A stretch of DNA of 64,000 nt from Scilla litardierei. Its lineage: Eukaryota > Streptophyta > Magnoliopsida > Asparagales > Asparagaceae. The notes under the pieces were generated by a model. That model worked only from the letters and a program-made list of their open reading frames with translations, was not told the DNA's origin and made no database searches. Every line of letters starts with the position of its first letter. The first letter of the stretch is position 1. Both the position numbers and the translations under genes were made by a program. The stretch covers positions 137,776,448-137,840,447 of the forward strand of contig CM061136.1 in the NCBI GenBank assembly GCA_030789695.1, read 5' to 3'. Below, one piece after another: positions 22,786 to 34,700 of this stretch.

Positions 22786-25700
22786 CATTAAATATGATTG
22801 AAACCAAGACTCCAGTTAAGATTTTTTTCTTTTAGGTAAAATTGGGATTCATGATTTTTTACCTGTATATCTAGGAAGAAAATATGCCTTTGGCGCAACA
22901 AGTCAAAACCTATTATGAATATTATTGGGCAAAGATCAAAACATACAGTGATCACTATAGTGTGATGCAACTTATGTTGTGGTGGACAGATTGATCTAGA
23001 ATTTTCAGTTGTAGGGGTGTTTTCGTAATTTTCATTTTCAGGAGGTATGTTTGTAATTTTTAGGTTTAGGGATCTTTTTGTAATTTTGTAATTTTCACTT
23101 TAGTATTTATATGGGGCTTAAGGGGATTAGAAGAGGGTGTTGAATCTTGAGAGAAGAAAACTCTTTCTTGGGAGATTGCGGCTTTGTTTCGAATAGAATC
23201 TTGGAAGAGCTGTCCACCTCTTGAACGTGGCCAATGGAGAGTGGTTTCCTCTCAAAAGAAACCAACATATCTTGTATCTTTTCCTATTTTCAGTTTATAT
23301 CAATAAAAATCCCACCTGTTTCAGAGTGTTTTCTCACTACAAAAGCGTTGACCGTGGGCAACCCGGTCAACGTGGTCAAGGGATCCGCTTGGGTCCCTCG
23401 GGTGTGTCGAATCGATGCAGTCGAGGCGCGAGTCGGAGTTGCGGACAGCGTGGAGCGCGTCGGCTGGGCCGAATCGGGGTCCTCGGTCGTCGATGGGGCG
23501 AGGGGAAGCCTCGGCCCGGGTTGAGACGCTCGGCCTCGGTCGGACGTGCTCGGCCTCGGCGGACGGACGACGAGGGGTAGCCTCGATCGTCCAGCTGGTT
23601 ACGTGGTCGGCGAGGGGCGGAGGGGAAGCCTCGGCCCGTGGATCTGATGTCCTCCTGCGTAGACGAAAACGCTCGTCAGGGGGCCGGACCTTGGTTCCGG
23701 CCAAATCCCCTCCGATGCCTAAGTCAGACGGTGATCTGAAAGAGGAGGCCCGGCGGAGACGGTTCGACTCGAGAGGAGATCGGAACGGCGTCTCACGGCG
23801 CGAGCGGGGGAGGAAGGAGATGAAATGGGGGAACAAGGTCGTTGATGGAGTACCTTAGGTTTTAGATACCTGAGATGCGGTCCCCTGTCCTGTCGTCCTC
23901 CTAGCCCTTTTATAGAGCTCCCGGCGTGATTGCCCCCGGACCACGTCGCTCGTCCGCCCTCAATCGTGCCCCCTCAATCCGCCCCCCCGTCGCCGCTCCC
24001 TGCGCCATGCCAGCACCTCCCCATTACCGCCATTTAGTGGTCGCGGAACCGGGGAGCGGTTATCGCAGGAGTGGGCGAGTGACCAGCGTGTTACCGGGGC
24101 CGGGTCGGATCGACATTCGGGGGGTCCCTTATAGGGCCTTATCGAGTGGGCCTGAGCGCGCAGATGGGCTCTTGACCGGCAGTCGGGTTTCTGGGCTCGT
24201 GTCTTTCGGGTCTCGGTTAAATAGGCGTAACACCACCTTTCCCCCAAATCTCTTATATTAAATCCTAAAATCCTTCTTTTTCCACTAAAAATTTCACCTT
24301 CCTATCAAAAACCCTAACTTTATCCATCAAAACCCTAGCGGATCCTATCAATTTAGTATTAGAGCACTACGATGCATGACGACGATGGTGAAAAAGGTCG
24401 ATGCTTTCGATGTCGAGGCGGAGGATCCGAAGAAATTCATCGAAGAAATATTTTCAAAATGCAGACCAGAAATAAAGAAAAGGTGGGTGGAGATAGACGA
24501 GATCTTCTACCTTCGGAAGGAAACCACAAGGCTAGATCTGAAGACATATGAAGAAGACAACGGCACAGATCTGCGGCCAAAAGTGGCACCTTTAGACAAG
24601 AGCAAGGGAAAAATCATTCCTTTTGTGATGGAGGTCCCCCAAAAAATGATCTGGCTTCAGATATAGACAGTAACAACGACTTCCACGTGGATCAGTATAA
24701 GAAGTACTCTGAGGAGGCACCGACGGGAGGTCCATCCCTCACTGTGGCCCATGCTGCCCTTGTAGGGCTAGCTGAGCCACCACAAGGGTCAGTTCAACCC
24801 TTGCAGGGCCCTAGAGGCCATTGCAGGGCTCTATCGAGCCACTGCAGGGCTCTGCAGGGCCCTGCCACTGCCTTGCAGGGCCGGTTGGGCCCTGTCTCCA
24901 GCCCTGCAGGCCCCAGACAGCAAGTCGGGGCCTTGCAGGCACTGGACAGCAAGCCGGGGGCCCTACAAGCCTCAACAGTGACCTGCATGCACCGGACAGG
25001 AAGCCGAGGTCATGCAGGCCCAGGACAACGACCTGCAGGCCTGGGACATCGACCTGCATCCCTGGCCTTGTAGCCTGGGGCCTCGCGGTCCCTGGACAGC
25101 GAATCAGGGGGCTCGCAGGGCCTCGAAAGTTGACGGGGCCCATTCGAGACAGGCGACGATTTTCGAGACACGACGGATCCACGAGAAACGTTGATGATTA
25201 CCATAGCCTCCTTCCGGACTTCACAGAAGACGATGGAGACATATGATGGCCCTACGATGGTGGCTGAGACATGCAATGCATAGGCAAAACTAGAGGAGGC
25301 CCACATGATGGCGACGTTTCTTCCGAGAGCAGCAACAATGGCGATAGAGGTATTCGAGTCTTCGACCCGGGGGATCCGCATCTTCACTCGGGTTAGCATG
25401 AATGTGGATTTCATGCACCACCTTGAGGACAAGATGATTTTTCGGGGTGATAGATCTGGAATTTTCAGTTGTTAGGAAATTTTCGTAATTTTCAGTTTTC
25501 AGGGGCATTTTGGTAATTTTTAGGTTTAGGGGTCTTTTTTTTTTTTTTTTTCAGTTTATTATTTATATGGGGCTTATGGGAATTAGAATGTGGTGTTGAA
25601 TCTTGAGAAACGAAAACTCTTTGTTGGGAGATTGCGGATTCGTATCGAAGAGCCCCACCTCTTGAACGTAGCCAAGTGCGAGCGGTTTTTTCTCGAAAGA

Positions 25701-28700
25701 AATTAACCTACATTGTATCTTTTCTTATTTTCAAGTTATATCAATAAAAATCCCATCTTTTCCCCAAATCTCTTCTATTAAACCCTAAATATCCTTCTTT
25801 TCCACTAAAAATCTCACATTTCCACCAAAATCTTAACTTTATCCATCAAAACACTAGCGGATCCTATCATGGACCGTGGACCCTTGCCACATGATATAGT
25901 TCTAGTAGAATGAAGACATTTAGCAGCTTTATGTTCTAGTGAGCGCTAAAACTAATTGAGACACAATAGACTGGTAATAGTTGTCAAAGGACTACATGTG
26001 CTACGAAAAATGTTTCAAGTATACTTAGTTGCCAGGTGATGTATCTATAATTGTGCTACATGGAAGTTTCAGTTATATTTGTTAGATGGTGGGCAAGACA
26101 ATTAAACACATTCTACGAGTAAAGTTTCAAGAACACTAAGTTTCATGCAATATAGGAGATGCTCATTAGTATATAACGAGATACATTAGATACTTATTAT
26201 TACATGACAAGATATGCTAAATACTTGATAGTATAGTACATAACAAAAGATGATGGCATTGGGAGACGGTGCCAGTTGATCTCCAAAGGTTTTGACTTGC
26301 ATATTTATTAAGGTGAAGATTGTTGTTGTAGTGTATCAAATCCAATTCGTACGCATTCATATTAAGAAGGAAAGTGGGAAAGGACACAGAAAGTAAAAAA
26401 GGGAAGAGTTTAGTCAATAGTGCTACATTGAAAGGAAAATGAGATGGTTAAATGTGATTGAACCGAAGACTATAATGAGAGTTTTTTTTTCATTTGGGGT
26501 AAATTATGAATCATGATTGTTTATCCATAAACTTAGGAAGACACCATGCCTTTGTTGCAATAGTTTGCACATACATAAATTTTTTTGATGGTTTTGCATC
26601 AATAGAAGTTTTTTCAACACATTAATCGACGAGCAAAAGGCCAAGGTTATTAGATCTCTCGTGTTTTGAGAGTTTAGAATCTAAAGATCTGACTGAAAGG
26701 TGCATATCATCTAAAAGTAGGGAGAGGACTTATTAATTGACATGGGATGAAATTCTCTTGTGTGTCAGCTGATACCACATATCCTCATTTTAATTATCAA
26801 AGTTAAAGATATAAATTAATGGTTAGTTCATATTACTACTTTACTAGAGATACTAATTTTTATTATTGGCACTGGATAGAATCCCTCTTTTAATATGTTT
26901 TTATTAAAATTTAAATATCTAAGACAATTCATTCATAAGAAGTAGGTTCTGTTCTATTCAGTGAGCACACCGGTTCATAATGGTTAGTTCATATTACTAC
27001 TTTACTAGAGATACTAATTTTTCTTATTGGCACGGGAAAGAATCCATCTTTTAATATGTTTTTATTAAATTTTAAATATCATTCATTCATAAGAATTGGG
27101 TTTGGTTCTATTCCGTGAGCACACTGGCTCATTATTTTTGAACTGAACATGTTGGTTCAACCAATTTTTCTTTACTTTATTTAGGTTCTTTGCCAAATCA
27201 AGTTACCTAAGTGACCAACTTCGGTTGGATCCAATCAGAATGAAACGGTTTGGTCCAGTACTTGTAACTTTGGACGGGGGTTGAATTTACACAACTCTAT
27301 AGTGGATTTTTTAACACTTACAAAGTTATCAACAAAAATTTTTGCTTCAGTTTTAAATTTATGCTACGCAACCTCACCTCCCTTGGGCCATGTTCTTTGT
27401 GTTAATTGTTAATTAGCCTTTCAGAAACTGTGTTTTTCCTGGATAAGCTAACACACACCAACAGCTCCCTAGTCCAGTGTGAGAAACACCATCCCCAATT
27501 CTCAATGCCACCACCATTTTGTTTTGATGGAAGTTGTATCTTTTGGGATGTGTGCTCAGTCATAAATGCATAAAGTACATTGACTTACATAATACGATAC
27601 CAAGTCTCAACAGTTAGTTAGCTGTAAGAGAGGTCATTTTTTGGCTTCCAAAGCACTTACCTGAGGTTGGGGATGAGGTTGGGAGATGTGTACAGTTGGT
27701 TGGTATATGAATGATGAGGAAACTGCTAACTGTCTAAGCTACATGGTGCACATCCATAATGAAATGAAGTTTGATTGTGTCAATACATAATAAGATATCG
27801 ATGCTTGAAATGATCTTAATGGTTGATCTGTTCTAAACATCGGAGGACATTTTTTGGCGTCAAAAGCACTTACCTGAGGCTGGGGGATGAGGTTGGGGGA
27901 TACGTAAAAGTTGGTTGGTATATGCAAACTGCTCCTTAACTGTCTAAGCTGCATGGTGAGCAAACTGCTCCTTAACTGTCTAAGCTACATGGTGCACATC
28001 CAGAGTGAAATGAAGTTTGATTGTGTCAATACATAATAAGATATCGATGCTTGAAATGATTGTAATGGTTGATACATACAGTGTTCTAAATATGATATCA
28101 ATCTTGTATTAGCTTAAAAAATATGATATCAACGAATATCAGAGATATATCACTAACTATGGGAGAGTCATATCAGATGCTAAAATAGATGTCATATGCA
28201 TACCATACCATGCTTATATCTAATTATATATAAATTATATAAACTCATATTAAAGCATGTTTATGGTATATTTCTCTCAATACGTAGCATTAAACCGAGC
28301 CATCAAAGAACAAATAAAATACCAAAAACGAGCATATTACCTTAAAAATTATGATATGATAGAACAAATTATTACGAAAAAATTCAAAATAACATATCTT
28401 AAGCTGCAGAGCAGAAAATGTATGAAATTATTTATAGATTAACAATTTCAAAAGAAAATATGATAGTTAATATTTCTATACTCTCTTTATAGTAGCTAAG
28501 ATCATCAAAAACTATTATAATATATTAGAGTTTGGATCTCCAAAGATTCATTTTAGGTTATACAATAAATATATGTCGCCATAAACTTTGGTGTCAACTT
28601 TATAAAAATCGAGTTGTAGAGTCATCGTTGAGAGCATAACGAGGTGACATAGTAAAATTAGGCCTGAAAAATTGAATAAAATTAGTATAAAAAGTAGTTA

Positions 28701-31700
28701 ATGGCTTTAAGGTTTTATCGCATCAATCCATCTGATTTGATTCAACTAAGACCTATTAGTTAAAAAATAAGGAATATAGACCGATATCTAAAACTGCAAT
28801 TGCGGCGAAAATATCGGTTAATGTCCGATGTTAACATGCAATTGTGTTTAATATCGAAAACCGATATAAAGACTTAAATCTCTCGCGGATACCTAAAAAT
28901 CATAATTGCTGTCGATATTATGGATATTAGAACGATATTTAGATCATTGGATCCATAGCTACCATCATTTGAGGAAATAGATGTGACATTTAACTGTAGC
29001 ATCTAAAGAAAACATGAGTAAAAATCAAAGCATGTGACATAATCAAAAAATTTGACCAAACATACATTGAATTGATACCTTTCTGTTGACCAAGGCCTCG
29101 GGTAATAAGGCAAGCCTTATAAGATGTTCGACTGGCTTTTGCTTGGCATTAAACATCTACTTTGAGTTAACAAAATTCATACTTGGATAAAATGGAACTA
29201 CCCTCAAAGTATGATTACAATACATATTATTAATTTCAGTTGTCAAAGCTGGGGGAATTGCTGATAAAATAAGATTATCAATACTATACTTTATGAGAGT
29301 AGGGTTGAAAATCGGCCATACCGTGCTATGCTTGGCCAAGCATGGTCCATACAAAATAACTAGGCCCAATCACAGCTCAGAGGCTATATGAGCCTAGAAC
29401 TATAAATCCAATATTGATCCATTTGATAGAGGGCCGACCTATGTTTCGTGTTGCATCGGCCCATTTGTACTTTTATTGTGCCGGCATACCATGTTGAACT
29501 TGGAGTTTTTATTTTGCATAATGATTTCTATGTCATGCCTAATGAACTAGCTTTGCTTACATACAAATATTGTTTCAGTTATTTAAAGAATCATAAACTA
29601 AAAAATTGGAAAAATAACTATAAAAATAATTTTCTTTCATAATGGTATTAATTTGTTACTTGTAAATAATAATCAAAATTAATGCATGCTGCTTCCAAGC
29701 TATTATGATAAATTTTAAATTCAAATGTGTTGCAAAAAAATAACAAATACATGCAATTATCTTTGTTAAAGACATACAAAATCCTTGTGCTGCTTTATTT
29801 CTGTATTGGAATATACAAATATATCTAAAATATTTCATAGTATATGCCTTCATTCATACCATAAATGGTTTGTGCCATATTGTACTAGGGTAAGCCTATG
29901 CACAACCCAAAAACTATTGGGTTGTGACGTGTCGAAAGGGATTAGACACATACCATGAATTTTAAGATCCATATATAGCATTTTCCTTGCCGACTCATCA
30001 TGATGTGTGTGCTTGAAGGTTTTCATATGCATAAAGATTTCACCTAAGAAAAGGACTATCCCGTGTTTAAGCTATCTAATAATAAATTGAATGTTTATGT
30101 AAAAATTAAAATTCTCTATGTTTCCCAAGGAATTGGTTTAAATAAAGTTAGGTACTTAGGTTTGCATTTAAAGAAAGAATAATAGGTAAAAATGAAAAAA
30201 ACATTCAAGGCCGGTTAAAATAGAAATTGAGAAAATATGATATACCTGGAATTGGGGTTTTGGTGTTGTATAGCTAAAAATAAAGGACAACTACAACTAG
30301 GGTTACAATTATGTATGACTCATTATTTGATTCTTATTCTAAATATGGAAATTATAATCTAAACCAGAAACTATTTTTGGTATTTCTGAACACTTTCCTT
30401 CAAACTAGAGCATAGATAATAATACCCAAACTTGTTACAATGTAACAAATTTTGACATGACGATATCGTCTATCGGGTACAAAATTGATAGGCTTAATTT
30501 ACGAGAACTGTAGTAAGCTTTCATTGAATTTAATGAAACTATTTTAAACTTTTAAAATAAAGAAATTTTTCTTTAACTTTTCAAAAGTTCACCAAAACTA
30601 CCTTACATGACTTTGCTGTCACATGTGTGTCAAATGATAAGTTTATGCCCAAACTATTCTTTCATATTTATTTTAATTATCCCAAAATTTAAAACAACCC
30701 TTAAACCATATGTCTTCTTTTCCATGTTTGCTTCTATCTCTCATCCCTTTCACTATATATATTCGGTGGTTGATATTGGGGCTTGCAATATGATAAATGG
30801 TTGAAAGCTAGAGAGATGGTTGGATCTCGATTGTATGTAAATATATATGCTTGTCGGCACAGACAATGCAAGGGGAGGATAGCCAAGGGCATTGTTGGTA
30901 AAAGATTGTTGGCCTAAGTTGGCCTAAGTTAGCCCATTAACTGAAGCCAAAACTTTATTTTGATGATATTAAACAAGTCAATGGGTCTAATATGTCTATC
31001 TAGTAAGTTTCAGGTCAATCCAATGTCAAACGGCATGGATACGTGCAAAAACAAGGGTTGCATGACCGTGTGTGTCAGTCGCATGTCCGTACGTATTAGA
31101 ATCAGAAGTGTGCACGAAGGGCTAAAGCAACACGGCCGTGCGAGATTATAACACACCAGTGTCCAAAATAAACAGTAAGTTGGATATTTTCTGTACAGCA
31201 CCAACACGGCTAGCACCAACACGTCCGTGGAGAATTGGCACACAGCCGTGCCAGAGTTCAAACAACACGGCCGTGCCGAATTGGCACACGGCCGTGTCGA
31301 GTTGCAGAGTTCATATTAAACCCTAATTTGACCAGGTTGACCAATCAAACGCAGATGTTTGACTTCAATCAATTTGGAGGAGTTTCTAAACTATTTTGAA
31401 GACCTATCCAAAGAGGAGATTCCAAATTATTGAGGTCTATCAAATCACTAAAGATTGGGTTGGGTTGAAGATTTGAAAGAAGATTAGAAGCTCAAGAGTT
31501 CTAAATTGAAGAAAACTCAACATCCCCTATAAAAGAGAGAGCCATCCCTGGGAGAAAAAGGATTGAAGCATTTAACCAAAATTTCTAGAGTTCTTCATCC
31601 TTGCTAACCGGCCTTCAATCACCATCATCCCAGACTCAAGTGCGCAAAGAAGAAGAAGAAGGAAGATCCTCAGACGTGAAGCTGAAAATGCGACAACTTT

Positions 31701-34700
31701 CTCTACACACGTCAGAATAAAGCATGGTTTGTGCCTACGAGTTTGTTGAGGGAGGATCTACGCCACACTGACTTCTTTCTGTTTTTAATTTGGTGTTAGA
31801 TCATATTTGTGAATATCTTCATTCAAAAGCTATCTTTGTGCTTAAACTTTGAAAAGATAACTTGTACGGTGTGATCACCACCTGGAAGTGTGGCCGGTTT
31901 ATTTGGATTGGTTATTCTACGCTTAAAATTTTAATATGTGCCTACACCCTATTCACCACCCTCTAGGGTGTGTTTTTCAATTGCAGAGAGGGATTTCAAT
32001 TGGACTCAAAGTCTAGTGAAATTTCGATCCAGTGGCACAAATTCTTTACACATATCCCAATGACCCTCATAACCAAAAAGAAGGTCAATCCTACCTTAGA
32101 TAACCATTATTTGATGGCATTGATTACAGTTATTGGAAACGAAGGATGTCCATCCACATCAATGGCATTGATATAGCCTTGTGGACGATTATTAAGAAGG
32201 CTTCACCCTAGTCGATAAGCCTACGCCAGAGCAATACAAGGAAAATGAACGATTAGAAAATTTAAATGCTAATGCCATGAGCATCTTGTATTGTGACCTT
32301 AATAAAATTGAATACAATCACATTTGCTCTTGCGCCACAACTAAAGAGATTTGGCCTAGGTTGAAGGGACACATGAAGGGACATCTGAGGTCAAGAAGAC
32401 ACATATTCGTATGTTGCTACAAAAGTATGAGAACTTTGCTATGCTTTCTAATGAAACTATTAACTCTATGTTCTCTCGTTTTGCAGACATCGTGAATCCT
32501 CTTAAAGTGCCTGGAAAAGAAATTCCAGAGGAAAACTTAGTAGGAAAAGTCTTGTACTCACTTTCTGGCGACTGTATACAAAAGAGAACGACAATAGAGG
32601 AAACACACGATCTAGCAACCATCACTTTCGAGCAACTCATGGAAAAATTGATGGTATACGAAGTACAAATGGAGATGCTAAGTGATGAAGCATCAAAGAA
32701 GAATGAGAAGCCTCCTAAGACGGAAAAGAGCGAAAAGAACCTTGCTTTCAAGGTAATCAAATAGTTTGACGATATAGATGAAATTGAAGATGATAAGATT
32801 GCCTTATAGTCAAAGACTTCTCCAACTTCTTACGGAACAATAAGAGAAGAACTGGAAATATGTGGAGAAGTAAAAAGGATGGAGATGACAAGGAAAGCTC
32901 TACTCCAAGATGCTTTAGGTGCAACAAACAAGGGCACTTGAAGACATGCTGTCCTTATCTCAAGGTCAAAGGAAAAGAAAAGGTGACTAAGCGAGGAATG
33001 ATGGCGACATGTGGCTATAGTGATGCTGACGAACTTTTAGATGACGATACTTCTGAGGACAATAGAACTTGCTTTATGGCGGATTGGATCAAAGGTAAAT
33101 TCTAGACTTATCAAGTTAAATTTTGATGAAGAAAAATTTCAAATAAGTAAGGACATGTTTTTAGACAGAGAAGTGGCTTACGAATACCTAGTTGAACTCT
33201 TTAGAGAAATGATCCATAGATATGTTAGGCTAAGAAAATTGCGTGACACCTTAAAAGAACAACTAGGAAGCATTACACACGAGAGAGATGAACTTTTTAT
33301 TAAGTGGAAAGAACCCCACTTAGAAACAAAGATCCTAAAACTAGAAGAAGCTAATAAAAGAGTAGCTAGGTTAGAGCGTGACAACTCAAATCTAATCAAG
33401 GACTTGAAAGATAAAATTAGCATTCTTAGTTCTAGAGAATCTGATATAAAATTTTTAAATCAAAAAGTAGCTAGCTATGAAGAAAAACTAGAAAAGATTG
33501 TAAGATTTCATCTAAGATTTACATCAAAAAGTAGCTAGCTTATGGAAGGAACATTCACATCTAAGATTTCTTCTTCTAACCATCCAACTCTAGCAGGAAG
33601 GGGTGGTTCTTGTTCTTCTGTAATCCACTCATCATCCGAATCTACAACTTCTTTTAGGATGTGATCGATATTTAATGTGGCTATCCTCTTGTGTCTTTTC
33701 CTCAACTTTAAGTTGCACATGACAAAAACAAGAGCATTGAGCATTTGTTGCTCCAAGCGATTTCGCTTCTTCGTGTGCACCAATTTATCATACAAGTTAC
33801 TATGTTAGTTACTTCTAAAATGTAAATGGCATAAAATACATAATTGATACGTTCTCTTCGGCTATGAAGAGAGAACTTTAAGGATACCTGTTCAAATGTG
33901 CTCTAATTTTGCTCATAACCCGAAGCCCTACATGTGAGGCTTAAAACCCTAACAGCAAACCTTTGCAATTCTGGACAATCATTTCCATAACGCAGCCACC
34001 AATCAACTAAATTATCAAATTTAGAGTTAAATTATGAATAACTTGAAGAAGTTAACAGCTTGACATAATAAAAAATATAGATATAGTGTATACCTGGAGA
34101 ACGCTTTACTCATGTTTTAATTGCCATGTCGCATCCAAATTCTTCCAGTGCATTATCATAAGAATCCAATTGAAGATCTGCATTAAGCCTTTCCTAGCTA
34201 TCTGGTCTCATCATCCTATCCATGCTTGCAGTTAAACCTTTCCTTACTTCTTCATCGGCATTGAAATTTCTTTCAAAACGATGAAGTTGATTATTCCATC
34301 TTTCGTCAATCTTGTTCAAAATTGGCATGTAATGCCTCTCGTTGTTGCCACATGCATCTCTAATCCTTTCTGTAGCAGTATCCATCATTTCATACAAGAA
34401 TGGCATCACAGGCTTTTTATCCGAATTAACATCTCTCAATACTGCAACAATTGGAACAGTTGATCTCACACAATAAGAAATATTGTTCCAAAACTTTCTG
34501 TCAAAAAGTATTGTATGTTTTGCTTGTACTCCTTCAATATGGTTTGCCCAAACACTGGAGTTCCATTTCTCTGATGCGAACATGGCTTGAATATCTCTCT
34601 TACACTTGTATAAACTTTGCAAAATGAGGTAAGCAGTCACAAAACGAGTCACAGCTGGGCATACAAGCTCACGTTGATGGCTAAAACTCCTCATGTACGC

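Larger units (their letters stand above)
22992..25869 (+). mobile_element. short non-autonomous LTR retrotransposon (TRIM/LARD-like)
   Basis: Two LTRs begin TGAT...ATCT[A/G]GAATTTTCAG and end GCGGATCCTATCA: 22992-24350 (interrupted by a solo LTR at 23317-24232, about 440 bp without it) and 25448-25869. Each has a TTTATATGGGG TATA-like site and AATAAA (near 23301 and 25741). After the 5' LTR comes a decayed tRNA-Met primer site (TTTAGTATTAGAGC at 24352), and a short TTCGGGG precedes the 3' LTR. The 1.1-kb interior has no pol. No certain TSD was found; TGGAC occurs near both ends but is offset on the left. Confidence 0.8.
25870..30906 (+). other. AT-rich intron DNA with local duplications
   Basis: No gene or typed element recognised. 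It holds two tandem duplications (26821-27140 and 27631-28080). A region at 28078-28952 rich in GATATC/CGATAT words has loosely inverted ends, possibly an old MITE. The rest is AT-rich, low-information DNA. Confidence 0.5.

Noticed and set aside
23321..23858. ORFs of 147-171 codons on both strands
   Set aside because: They lie in a GC-rich solo LTR, overlap each other and have no domain.
24794..25432. Several overlapping ORFs around the TGCAGGGCC repeats
   Set aside because: Open in four frames at once because of the repeat; no family match.
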